This document shows positions 26,470-34,682 of a stretch of 64,000 bases of DNA, one piece after another. This DNA is from an uncultured Planctomycetia bacterium (GTDB lineage Bacteria; Planctomycetota; Phycisphaerae; Phycisphaerales; SM1A02): assembly GCA_937871505.1 (NCBI GenBank), contig CALMPF010000066.1:27497-91496 (forward strand), in the 5' to 3' direction. A model generated the notes under the pieces. It searched no databases. It was not told the origin of the DNA and worked only from the letters and a program-made list of their open reading frames with translations. How positions within the stretch are numbered: the stretch's first letter is position 1; every line of letters starts with the position of its first letter. The position numbers and the translations under genes were made by a program.

Positions 26470-27414
26470 GTGGCGTCGACTGCGGCCCATCTCGATCCGG
26501 TGGCAGGTCCTCCGGCGGCGCCGTGTGCAATCCCCGCGGGGGCGACCGCGACGGTCGGCCGGGAAGAGGGGTGTGACGTGCGGCTCGTCCATGAGGGCGT
26601 CTCGCGCCGGCACTGCTCGGTCCGCAACGACGGCACCGCTCTCTCGATCGTCGATCTCGGCAGCACGCACGGGACGGACGTTGACGGGGTGCGCATCGCG
26701 CCGGGAGTGGCGACCGAGGCTCGACACGGTTCGACGCTCGGCATCGGACCGTGGATCTTCCGCGTTCGGCTGCGCCGCGACGACGACGCGCCGGTGCTCC
26801 TCGACCGGGGTCTACATCGGCGTGCGCGCCCGTCCTACGAGACACGTCCCACGATCTTCCTCCGCCTGCGGGATGGCGACGCCCGCGCGCGGGAGCTCTC
26901 ATGGCAGGAGTTCCAGGAACGCTACGCGCCGGTCATCGTCGGCTTCGCCCGCAACGCCGGTCTGACTGGAACCGATGCCGAGGATCTCCTTCAGGAGGTG
27001 CTGCTCGCGTTCTTTCGGGTCACTCCGCGCTTCGAGTACGACCCTGCGAAGGGCCGCTTCCGCGGGTACCTGAAACGCGCCGTGCTCAACGAGGTTCGCC
27101 GCCGCCGGGCGCTGCGGGCGCGCGGCGGTTCGGAGCTGGCGTTCGATCCCGCCGACGACGCGAGTCCCGACGAGGAGTCGGCGTGGGAGCGGGAGTGGGC
27201 CGAGCAGGTGATGCGCCGGGCGATCGAGGAGGCGCGAGCGCACGTCGACGCGCGGACCTTCGAGGCCTTCGAGCTCTACGCACGCCGCGGGGTCCCGGCC
27301 GAGGAGGTCGCCGAGCGCCTGGGCATGGCGGTGAACTCCGTGCACCAGGCCAAGAGCCGCGTGGTTCGCCTGGCTCGCGCCGCGGCCGAGGCGATCCGCG
27401 AGGCGGAGGGCTGA
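26470..27414 (+). CDS. FHA domain-ECF sigma-70 factor fusion
   Basis: The 314-residue protein joins a phosphothreonine-binding FHA domain to an ECF sigma factor. The FHA part (about residues 20-105) has TVGREEGCDVRL, the SRRHC motif (Ser-Arg and His contacting phosphopeptide) and DLGSTHGTDVDG. Sigma region 2 (about 135-215) has ERYAPVIVGFARNAG, GTDAEDLLQEVLLAFF and a FRGYLKRAVLNEVRRRR helix; region 4 (about 250-308) has FEAFELYARRGVPAEEVAER and LGMAVNSVHQAKSRVVRLA. The layout suggests sigma activity controlled by a Ser/Thr kinase through phosphopeptide binding, as in the kinase-linked ECF groups of planctomycetes. No anti-sigma gene is adjacent. The start is a GTG. Confidence 0.9.
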   Translation: MASTAAHLDPVAGPPAAPCAIPAGATATVGREEGCDVRLVHEGVSRRHCSVRNDGTALSIVDLGSTHGTDVDGVRIAPGVATEARHGSTLGIGPWIFRVRLRRDDDAPVLLDRGLHRRARPSYETRPTIFLRLRDGDARARELSWQEFQERYAPVIVGFARNAGLTGTDAEDLLQEVLLAFFRVTPRFEYDPAKGRFRGYLKRAVLNEVRRRRALRARGGSELAFDPADDASPDEESAWEREWAEQVMRRAIEEARAHVDARTFEAFELYARRGVPAEEVAERLGMAVNSVHQAKSRVVRLARAAAEAIREAEG

Positions 27415-27896
27415 ACGTCCTCGAGCGACGCCCTCTCGGCGGCTCTGTCACGGCGTCACGGAGCGCCTTCAGCCCTCGGGGAGAACGCGAGGCCGGGCGT
27501 TCGTCGCCGTCGGCGCCAGCGCGGCCTGCGCTCGCTGCCTGGATCGTCGCGGACTGAGGGCATCCGGGAGGGCCGATCGGTTGCGTGGCGTGCATGGCCC
27601 GGCGTCGGCAAGGTCTCCTCGCATCGATGCTCCAGAGCCTCTGGGCGTCCGCGGCCGCAGGCGCTGCGGAAGCCGCTGCGGGCGGGGACTTTCGGAGGCG
27701 TTCGGCCTCGGTCCGCCCGCGCCTTCCGTCTCTTCCGGGTCACTCGCAATGCCCGGTCGGACGAGGGCGGCTCGGTGGCTCAGGCTCCTCGTTCGGGGCG
27801 CCGGAGCGGCCGACGTCGTCCTGTGAGAGGCGTGCGGTCCTCCTGTCGAGGGCCGGCACGGCCCTTCGGCCGCTCGCGTCCTCACTCGGAGTCACC
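27415..27896 (+). other. 482-bp gap with no recognised content
   Basis: Several short frames are open here, but none has a plausible protein sequence or ribosome-binding site. Confidence 0.35.
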
Positions 27897-30434
27897 ATGC
27901 AGATCCGCGCCTTCCCGCGTTCCTCCGCCGCCCCTCGCACTCGAAGCTGCTGCGGCCAGCGCTTCGGCGTTCCCGCGCTGGCTCCGATCCTCGGCACACT
28001 CGGGGCCGTCCTCTCGGCGCTGGCGATCGCGCCCGCCGTCGAGGCGAGCTGTCAGGCGCCGAAGCCGCCGACGTTCACCGTCACGCTGCCCAAGGTGGTG
28101 AACCCGCCGAATCCGCAGGGCTGGAACCTGCCGACCGTCTGGGGTCCGCTCAACGCCCAGGTGCCGGCCGCGGACTCGATCGTCGTGCCCAACGGGCGAC
28201 CGATCTACGCCCTCTTCGTCAGCGGCTTCCGTTCCAACGGCCACCTCGATCAATTGATGACGTACTCGTTCGCCCGGCATCTGATGGCCCAGGGGGCGTA
28301 CGTGCACTATGCCTGGTGGAACAACCTGCTCGCCCCGTACATGGAGCGGCCGCTGCACCACGCTCAGTCCCACCCCGGTCTGGTCGAGGATCTGCTCGAG
28401 TTCAGCACCCCCCAGTCGGCTGAACAGAAGGCGGTGCCCGGGGAGAACCACCAGTTTCTCGCCGACGCGAAGCTCTTCCTCTCGGCGATCCGCGCCAACA
28501 ACCCCGAGGCGGTCATCGTGATCGTGGGCCACAGCATGGGCGGTCACACCGTCGCCCAGCTCGCCAACGAGACCGATGTCCTGATCGATCTCGTCGCGCC
28601 GATCGATCCGGTCGGGTGTCGTACCTACCCCTGGGCGCCCCCTGCGTTCCAGTCGGAGCCCCACTTCAACTGGACGCGGTACCGGGCCACGCGCGAGAAC
28701 TTCCTCGGGTATCGATCGATGACGTGGGTGGGCGGGGTCTTCGGCGCGTGCGAGCCTGACGGACCGTGGCTCCAGACGTGGGGCGAGGCGTCTCAGGGAA
28801 GCACCCATCCGCTCTGCCTGGGACAGGTGCACGTTCACGGTGCGCCGCGCATGACCTTCGGCTCCAACGTGATCAACCTCTATCACCGCTGGCAGGAGGA
28901 GTTCCTGTATCCGTTCGACTACGCGGACGTTCGGCTCTTCAATCCCAGCTTCCCGTTCCCGGCCGGAGGCTCGCAGGTCCAGACGAAGGTGACAACGCAG
29001 GACTCCGGCGGCGAGTCCGGAGGCTGGCCGCAGTCGGCCCTTCCGCTCCAAGGCTGCTGCCCCGCGAGCAACGGAGTCGGCTGGCCCAAGGACGGACACG
29101 GGGAGATCGTCGGCGCGCGGGGTCCGGTGCTGGCGGTGGTTCCGCTCGCCTACCGGGTCAGGACGAGCCCGGAGTGCGGCGTCCTCTGCTCGGGCTTGAC
29201 GTGGCCTGCGCGGACGTACAGCGGCGGCGCCTGGGGCAACCCGTCCTCGGCGGTGCGGGTCGCGCTGCTGAAGGCGCTCGAGACGACTCCGCTGAACCAG
29301 TCCTGGGCGCATCAGCCTTACAACCCCGCCCTCTGCAAGGTCTCCGGCGGTCTCATCAGCCGTTTTGAGTCGATCAACAAGCCGCCGGTCGCCGACGCCG
29401 GGGGCGACCAGTCACTCTTCTGCGCCGGATGCCAGACGCTCAACGTGATGCTGGACGGTTCGGGCTCCTCCGATCCGGAAGGGCAGCCGCTGTCGTACGC
29501 CTGGAACTGGGGATTCGGGAGCGCCTCAGGGGCGGTCGTGACCGTGCCGATGCCGGTGGGGACGCACTGCGTCAAGCTCGATGTCACGGACTCCGTCGGC
29601 CACGTGAAGCGGGACACCGCGACCATCACCGTGATCGACACGACCTCACCGCTGCATCCCTACACGGGCGTCGCACATCTCTGGAAGCAGGCCGCAGGTC
29701 AGTGGGCAGGGATGGCCTTCGATCAGCCCTTCCCCGGGATCCCCAACGCGACCGGCTGTCTGCTTGCCTCGCCGAATGCCCCGGCCGTCGTCGCGCTTCC
29801 CGGCGGAGTGCTGACCGTCACGGCGACGCAGAACGGCGCACCCACGTGCGCGGTGACCGACGCTTCGACCGCACCGGCCGTCTCCGATGCCGTCATCCTC
29901 TCGGCCAACGCCACGGTGACCTACGAGTTCGATCCCGCCATCGCGGCCTTCTACACCTACTTCGGTTCGCTCGCGATCGGGCACACGGCGTCGATGAAGG
30001 TCTTCGGCGCCGAGAGCGCCCTGCTCGGCACGATCACCACGCCTCCGAGCGGAGTGAATGCCCTCGCCACCGGACAGGGCTTCACGTCGACGGTCCCCGT
30101 GCACCGAATCGAGTTCACCGCGACCGAACCCGGGACCGTGCTGATCGGCGCCTTCGTCGGCCTGCGCTCCGGCGAGCCGTCGTTGGGGTCGGTCGATCTC
30201 GGGTCGTACCAGGGGCCCGCCGGCGGGATCGTGCAACTGGACTTCGCGGTTGCCTTCCACGGAGCCTGCTACGGCGACCTCGATGGCGACGGCTATGTCG
30301 ACGCGGCCGACCTCGGCGTCCTGCTCGCGGCGTGGGGATTCTGCGACGGGTGTCCTGCCGATCTCGACGGGAGCGGCAGCGTCGACGCCGCCGATCTCGG
30401 GATCCTGCTCGGCGCGTGGGGTCGATGCGAGTAG
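27897..30434 (+). CDS. Secreted alpha/beta hydrolase with PKD and dockerin-like domains
   Basis: The 845-residue protein has an N-terminal signal sequence ending near residue 50 (LAIAPAVEA-SCQ). A hydrolase domain follows: ALFVSGFRSNGHLDQLMTYS, HYAWWNNLLAPY and the nucleophile motif VIVGHSMGGHT, with candidates for Asp (VAPIDPVG) and His (HGAPRM, HRW) downstream, so lipase/esterase activity is plausible. A PKD-like domain near residues 490-580 (PVADAGGDQSL, LDGSGSSDPEGQPLSYAWNW) is followed by a beta-rich domain and a final dockerin-like pair (GDLDGDGYVDAADLGVLLAA, DLDGSGSVDAADLGILLGAW) ending GRCE. It is predicted to be extracellular. The real substrate is unknown. Confidence 0.85.
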   Translation: MQIRAFPRSSAAPRTRSCCGQRFGVPALAPILGTLGAVLSALAIAPAVEASCQAPKPPTFTVTLPKVVNPPNPQGWNLPTVWGPLNAQVPAADSIVVPNGRPIYALFVSGFRSNGHLDQLMTYSFARHLMAQGAYVHYAWWNNLLAPYMERPLHHAQSHPGLVEDLLEFSTPQSAEQKAVPGENHQFLADAKLFLSAIRANNPEAVIVIVGHSMGGHTVAQLANETDVLIDLVAPIDPVGCRTYPWAPPAFQSEPHFNWTRYRATRENFLGYRSMTWVGGVFGACEPDGPWLQTWGEASQGSTHPLCLGQVHVHGAPRMTFGSNVINLYHRWQEEFLYPFDYADVRLFNPSFPFPAGGSQVQTKVTTQDSGGESGGWPQSALPLQGCCPASNGVGWPKDGHGEIVGARGPVLAVVPLAYRVRTSPECGVLCSGLTWPARTYSGGAWGNPSSAVRVALLKALETTPLNQSWAHQPYNPALCKVSGGLISRFESINKPPVADAGGDQSLFCAGCQTLNVMLDGSGSSDPEGQPLSYAWNWGFGSASGAVVTVPMPVGTHCVKLDVTDSVGHVKRDTATITVIDTTSPLHPYTGVAHLWKQAAGQWAGMAFDQPFPGIPNATGCLLASPNAPAVVALPGGVLTVTATQNGAPTCAVTDASTAPAVSDAVILSANATVTYEFDPAIAAFYTYFGSLAIGHTASMKVFGAESALLGTITTPPSGVNALATGQGFTSTVPVHRIEFTATEPGTVLIGAFVGLRSGEPSLGSVDLGSYQGPAGGIVQLDFAVAFHGACYGDLDGDGYVDAADLGVLLAAWGFCDGCPADLDGSGSVDAADLGILLGAWGRCE

Positions 30435-30671
30435 CCGACCAGCATGTCTCCCCCGGAGCGCGCCCACGTGGCAGGGGCCGCGTGGGTCGCTCGGGCTTCC
30501 AATGAGCAGCCGGTGGGTGCTCGGAGCCGCCGCAACTCCCTCGCCCGATTGGGGATGCTGCGTGTTTGCAACGACTTGGCCGTGCGCGTCCTGCTCGGAC
30601 TCACGCTTCAACGCGCGCTCGCCCGCGGTCGCGATAGCGCCCGATAATCTGCGCAAGGTGTGTCCATGTCC

Positions 30672-30692
30672 GCGCAAGGTGTGTCCTTGCGC
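30672..30692 (+). terminator. Hairpin GCGCAAGG-TGTGT-CCTTGCGC (copy 1 of 2)
   Basis: Eight-base arms form a perfect stem with a five-base loop; an identical copy lies at 30777-30797. Position between convergent genes suits a two-sided terminator, but no U-run follows. Confidence 0.35.
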
Positions 30693-30776
30693 CCCCTGCT
30701 CGGACTCACGCTTCAACGCGCGCTCGCCCGCGGTCGCGATCGCGCCCGATAATCTGCGCAAGGTGTGTCCATGTCC

Positions 30777-30797
30777 GCGCAAGGTGTGTCCTTGCGC
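30777..30797 (+). terminator. Hairpin GCGCAAGG-TGTGT-CCTTGCGC (copy 2 of 2)
   Basis: This is the second exact copy of the 8-bp stem, 5-nt loop hairpin, carried by the second 105-bp repeat. Confidence 0.35.
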
Positions 30798-31092
30798 CCC
30801 CTGTCCTTGCGCCCCCTTGAGCTGCCGGAGCGACTCAGGCCAAAGGACGACTGGGACGAGGAGCCCGCCACGGCACGCTTACCGGCTGAGATGTAGTGGA
30901 AAACCCATGGGGTCGACCAGCCTGCCAGGCGGGCGCCAGGGCGATTTGGGCGGCAAACTGCGCAACCTGGGCTCACGCGCCCCGATGCGCGCTCCCGGAG
31001 CCTGCTTGAGGCGTGTCCCTCCGCCGTCAGCCGGCGCGACAGCAGCAGAGCGCGGCGCGCTCTGCGTCCGGCGATCGGATCTCGGAGGCTGG

Positions 31093-34000
31093 CTACTTCA
31101 GAGCGCTCGTGCCAACGTCGCCGAGTGAGGGATCGGCAGGGGGGTTGGCGGAGGGAGGAGACGCCTTCGGCGGAGCTGGCTGCGGGTGGGTTGGCACTGA
31201 GCTTCCCGTCGCGCCGCCAGCCGGACGGCCCGCGGTGCTGGGCGGCCCGCCGAGAATCTGTCGGAGAATCGCCGACAGGGGTCCGTCGAGCGACGCAAGG
31301 GCCGCGTCGTCGAAGCCGCCGCGGCGAGAGTCGAGGCAGGGGCCCCAGTCGGCCAGCAGGATCGCCAGATCCTCGCCGTTGACGATCCCGTCAAAGTTGA
31401 GGTCGTAGGGCGACTCGCCCCGATCGCCCCACGCGGCGAGCAGGCCGCCGAGGTCGTTGCCGTCGACGATGCCGTCGCCGTCGACGTCGCCCGGGCAGCT
31501 CACCGGATCGGCGACGAAGACCGAGATGAACCCGCCGGGTCCGGCGAGCCCGCCGCCGCCGCCGACGCTCACGAGGTCGACCGGCCCGTCGAGATCTGCG
31601 TTGGCCGAGGCGAGCGCGGAGGGGATGCCGAAGATCGTCTGGGCGTCGAAGATCGTGGTGAGGACGAGCTGACCGCCGTTGCTGTCGTTGCGGAACAGCG
31701 TCAGCGAAGGCACCCCCATGTCGTCTTCGACGATCACGGCGATGTCGAGGTCGCCCGAGGCGTCGTTGTCGAAGTCGCCGACCGCGATGGCGGTGGGGAA
31801 GCCCCCGGCGTCGAGATCGACGGCCGGCAGGAACGTGCCGTCCGGCAGCCCGACCAGCACGGAGATCGTTCCCGCGAGCGAGTTCGCCGTCACCACGTCG
31901 ATCGTCCCGTCGCCGTCGAGGTCGCCCGCCCCCATGCCGATCGGACCGGCGCCGACGCCGTAGAAGGCGGGCGGCGCGAAGTTCCCGCCGCCGAGGTTCA
32001 GATGGACCGCGATCGACGGCGCGTCCTGGGCGCCGAGCGGCTTCGCGACTCCGAAGTTGACGACGAGCAGGTCGTTGTCGCGGTCGCCGCCGAGATCGAT
32101 CGGGCAGACCGTCTGCGGCGTGGCTCCCGTGGCGAGCTGCACCGGCGCCCCGAAGTTGCCCTGGCCGTCGTTGAAGAAGATGACCAGAGCGTCTCCGGAG
32201 GTCTGGGCGACGACGATGTCGTTCACGCGATCGCCGTCAAGGTCGGCCACCGCGACGCCGCCGAGGACGCCGCCGACGAGGAGCGTCCCTTCGAGCTCGA
32301 TCCCCGCCTGACCTCCGCCCTCGCCCGCGACGAGCGTGCTGGTGTTCCGCAGGAGGCTCAGCGTGCCATCGCCGCGGTTGCTGGTGACGGCGTCCGGCTT
32401 CCCTGAACCGAAGAGCTCGCCCTGGGCCACCGAGATCGGTTCCGCGCCGACCTCGACGGTCGCGGCGACGACGAAGGTCGGAGCGTTCCCCGGGTTGACC
32501 ACTTCGCTGACGAGCAACTGCACCTGTCCCGGTGAGTTCTTGGAGAGACCCGCCTGGGTCACGATGGCGTCCGGGGCCGGACTCGGGGTGAACTGTGCGA
32601 CGGCCACCGCGGTCGGCGGTCGCTCGAGCGTGCTGGTGGTCGGCGGGCCCAGGCGGAGGAAGACCGGCAGGTAGACGACCTTGGCGCGAAGCGCCTCGCC
32701 CCCGGAGACGGGGACGGTCGCGAGGCTGAGGTAGCGGAAGACCGGAAGCAGCGGCGAGCTGAGCACGGCCGGGGTGCCGTCGATCGAGGGTGCGCGCAGC
32801 ACGTCGAACGCCGTCCCGAGCGTCGGATTCGCCCCCGGTGCGACTGCGATCAGGCCACCCCCGACGGTCGACGGGCCGGTCGCGACGATCGCCGGTGGCG
32901 GGATCGGCCCGGGGATCAGCGGGATGGTGACGAGACCGAAGTCGCTCAGATCGACCGTGGCTGCCGAGAGCGAGCCCCCCTCGAAGGTCAGCCGGCCGCG
33001 CTGACGGAGCTGGAAAGAGCCGGTCGACTCGAGCGTGCCCGCGTCGGCGATGACCACCTCGATCGGCGCGCCGACGCCCCCGGTGAGGCTTGGCACGCTG
33101 CCCACCACGAGCGGACCGACGAAGAGAGCGCTGCTCCCCGGGCCCTCGATCAGCACGTTCCCGCCGGCGTTGGGTTCATCTCCGAAAAAGCCGGGGCCCG
33201 CGCCCAGCGTCCCGCCATTGCGGATGATCAGCGTTCCGGGCTGGTTGGTCAGGCCGACGAAGACGCCGGGATCGAGCCGCACACCGCCCTCGCTGATCAG
33301 CAGCGTGCCGTTCGACTGGAGATCGATGCTCCCGCCATCGAGGATCAGTTCGGCCGCTTCGACGCGCGCGCTGAAGATCGAGAGGTCGCCCTCGGAGTTG
33401 ATCCGCAGCGTCGCCGGCACGCGGAAGAGCGAACCGCTCTCGACGCTCACGACGGCCGAGCCGCCGGGGCCGTTCGCGTCACCCGAGATGTCGGCGCCTT
33501 CCGTCGCGAGCACGAAGGAGCCGGGATCGCTGATGAAGAGGATGCCCGACGATCCCGGCTGCCGCCCGACGCGCAGCATCTCGCTCGCGACGATGCTGCC
33601 GCTGTTGATCACGCTCACATCGCCGATGCCCTCTTCAGCGATGGTCAGATCGCCGAAGAGAAGCCAGATGCCGGCGCTGCGATCGATCGAGACGGTGCCG
33701 AATCCGGTGATCGACTGGCCGATGGTCGAGGTTGCGGAGAGCATCTGCCCGGCGAGGGTGAGCTCGCCGATTCCGGCTTCGCCGACGTTGAGCGCGCCGG
33801 AGAACGAGACCACCATCCCCGTTCCCATGGTCACCGACCCGAAGGAGCCGAAGTCGACGCCGACGGCACCCGAGTTGCCAAGCACGATGCCGCCGGCGAC
33901 CGACCAGAAGGCGAAGTCTCCCGCCGACTGGCCGATCAGCAGCGATCGCATCGGACCCGAGGTCGCGGGGGAGAAGAGCTGATACGCCCCTCCGGCGAGG

Positions 34001-34269
34001 TTGAAGTCGACTCCCGGAACCGCGCTCCCGACGGTGAGGCCCTGGTTTGAGACCGAGCCGCCGGGGAAGTTCACCGGCCCGCCGAGCGTCGAGAAGATCG
34101 CGCGGTCCGCCGGTCCCGGCACGCCGTTGGGCAGCCAGTTGAGCCGATCGGAGAAGCTGATCCCGTCGCCGAGCCCGGTCCAGACGCGGTCGACCGCGCT
34201 TGCCGAGGCAGCGACGACGAGGGCGCAGAGGGAACCGACGCGGGCGGCCTGACTCATCGAACTCTTCAT
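31093..34269 (-). CDS. Large secreted beta-helix/VCBS-repeat protein with dockerin-like pair
   Basis: The 1058-residue protein starts with a signal peptide (cleavage after ASASA, near residue 25). The N-terminal half is a chain of short beta repeats (ISFSDRLNWLPNGVPGPAD, LLIGQSAGDFAFWSV, LNVGEAGIGELTLAGQ, RVGRQPGSSGILFIS) typical of autotransporter-associated/PEP-CTERM-like repeats that build a beta-helix. The second half has VCBS/FG-GAP-type blades (VAVADLDGDRVNDIVVAQ, GAGDLDGDGTIDVVTANS, VGDFDNDASGDLDIAV). Two dockerin-like loops follow (GDVDGDGIVDGNDLGGLLAA, NFDGIVNGEDLAILLADW). Unlike the other two dockerin proteins it continues for about 75 residues of Pro/Ala-rich tail. The ATG at 34269 follows GGGAGAG; an ATG at 34257 is also possible. 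Likely a surface or matrix protein. Confidence 0.82.
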   Translation of the reverse strand: MKSSMSQAARVGSLCALVVAASASAVDRVWTGLGDGISFSDRLNWLPNGVPGPADRAIFSTLGGPVNFPGGSVSNQGLTVGSAVPGVDFNLAGGAYQLFSPATSGPMRSLLIGQSAGDFAFWSVAGGIVLGNSGAVGVDFGSFGSVTMGTGMVVSFSGALNVGEAGIGELTLAGQMLSATSTIGQSITGFGTVSIDRSAGIWLLFGDLTIAEEGIGDVSVINSGSIVASEMLRVGRQPGSSGILFISDPGSFVLATEGADISGDANGPGGSAVVSVESGSLFRVPATLRINSEGDLSIFSARVEAAELILDGGSIDLQSNGTLLISEGGVRLDPGVFVGLTNQPGTLIIRNGGTLGAGPGFFGDEPNAGGNVLIEGPGSSALFVGPLVVGSVPSLTGGVGAPIEVVIADAGTLESTGSFQLRQRGRLTFEGGSLSAATVDLSDFGLVTIPLIPGPIPPPAIVATGPSTVGGGLIAVAPGANPTLGTAFDVLRAPSIDGTPAVLSSPLLPVFRYLSLATVPVSGGEALRAKVVYLPVFLRLGPPTTSTLERPPTAVAVAQFTPSPAPDAIVTQAGLSKNSPGQVQLLVSEVVNPGNAPTFVVAATVEVGAEPISVAQGELFGSGKPDAVTSNRGDGTLSLLRNTSTLVAGEGGGQAGIELEGTLLVGGVLGGVAVADLDGDRVNDIVVAQTSGDALVIFFNDGQGNFGAPVQLATGATPQTVCPIDLGGDRDNDLLVVNFGVAKPLGAQDAPSIAVHLNLGGGNFAPPAFYGVGAGPIGMGAGDLDGDGTIDVVTANSLAGTISVLVGLPDGTFLPAVDLDAGGFPTAIAVGDFDNDASGDLDIAVIVEDDMGVPSLTLFRNDSNGGQLVLTTIFDAQTIFGIPSALASANADLDGPVDLVSVGGGGGLAGPGGFISVFVADPVSCPGDVDGDGIVDGNDLGGLLAAWGDRGESPYDLNFDGIVNGEDLAILLADWGPCLDSRRGGFDDAALASLDGPLSAILRQILGGPPSTAGRPAGGATGSSVPTHPQPAPPKASPPSANPPADPSLGDVGTSALK

Positions 34270-34350
34270 GGTTGGTTGCTCTCCCGCCGCAGTGTACCGG
34301 CAGATCCCGGTCCATCGCATCGCGAGCAACCCCCCTGGAGGGCGTCCTGA

Positions 34351-34460
34351 CCCGAGATGCCCCGCCCCGGTCCGAGCTGGTCCGAGCCGGTCCGAGCTGG
34401 TCCGAGATGGCCCGAGCCCGTCTGATCCCGTCTGATCCCGTTTGGGCCCGTTTGGGCCAG
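34351..34460 (+). repeat. 10-bp tandem array, 11 units, drifting sequence
   Basis: Consecutive decamers run in strict register, e.g. TCCGAGCTGG, TCCGAGCCGG, TCCGAGCTGG, TCCGAGATGG, CCCGAGCCCG, TCTGATCCCG (twice), TTTGGGCCCG, TTTGGGCCAG. The period is close to one helical turn, so one face of the helix repeats. The unit drifts along the array while the register is kept. Confidence 0.85.
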
Positions 34461-34581
34461 CTCGACCGAAGTTCCGCAACGCTCAGCGCATTGCCACGGC
34501 CAGCGTGGCACGGACGGAGCGGGGCGTGGTGGCTGATGGCGCTGACGACCGGGTGCGCCGGCGAGCGAGTTCGTCGGTTCG

Positions 34582-34610
34582 GTGTCAGCCGGGGCGACGA
34601 AGTCCATAAT
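34582..34610 (+). promoter_or_regulatory. Candidate sigma-70-type promoter for the Ser/Thr kinase gene
   Basis: GTGTCA (34582-34587) and CATAAT (34605-34610) are spaced by 17 bp, each matching the consensus hexamers at four or five positions. Transcription would start about 65 nt before the ATG at 34683. Confidence 0.4.
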
Positions 34611-34682
34611 CATCGGTGCCATCCCGGACGAGCGCGTCGCCGACGCCGCCGCAGGGCCTGCTGTGCCGATCCACGTGCTCCG

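Larger units (their letters stand above)
30591..30803 (+). repeat. 105-bp unit in tandem (two copies) with nested 21-bp and 15-bp repeats
   Basis: The unit starting CTGCTCGGACTCACGCTTCA at 30591 recurs at 30696 with a single difference (GATAGCG versus GATCGCG). Inside each copy GCGCAAGGTGTGTCC occurs twice, 21 bp apart, and after copy 2 a 15-bp piece (TGTCCTTGCGCCCCC) is itself repeated. The unit length is a multiple of three, so both strands stay open, but no plausible product is encoded. Confidence 0.85.
30435..31092 (+). other. 658-bp gap with long nested tandem repeats
   Basis: This gap separates two convergent secreted-protein genes. It holds a duplicated 105-bp unit and two copies of a 21-nt hairpin. 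The remainder shows no gene. Confidence 0.45.
34270..34682 (+). other. 413-bp divergent gap with 10-bp array and kinase promoter
   Basis: The gap between the divergent secreted-protein and kinase genes carries an 11-unit 10-bp array (34351-34460) and a candidate sigma-70-type promoter (34582-34610). No gene is supported. Confidence 0.45.

Noticed and set aside
30591..30803. Possible repeat protein gene, since the 105-bp unit keeps frames open on both strands
   Set aside because: No start with a ribosome-binding site, and the translation is unlike a protein; the openness follows from the unit length.
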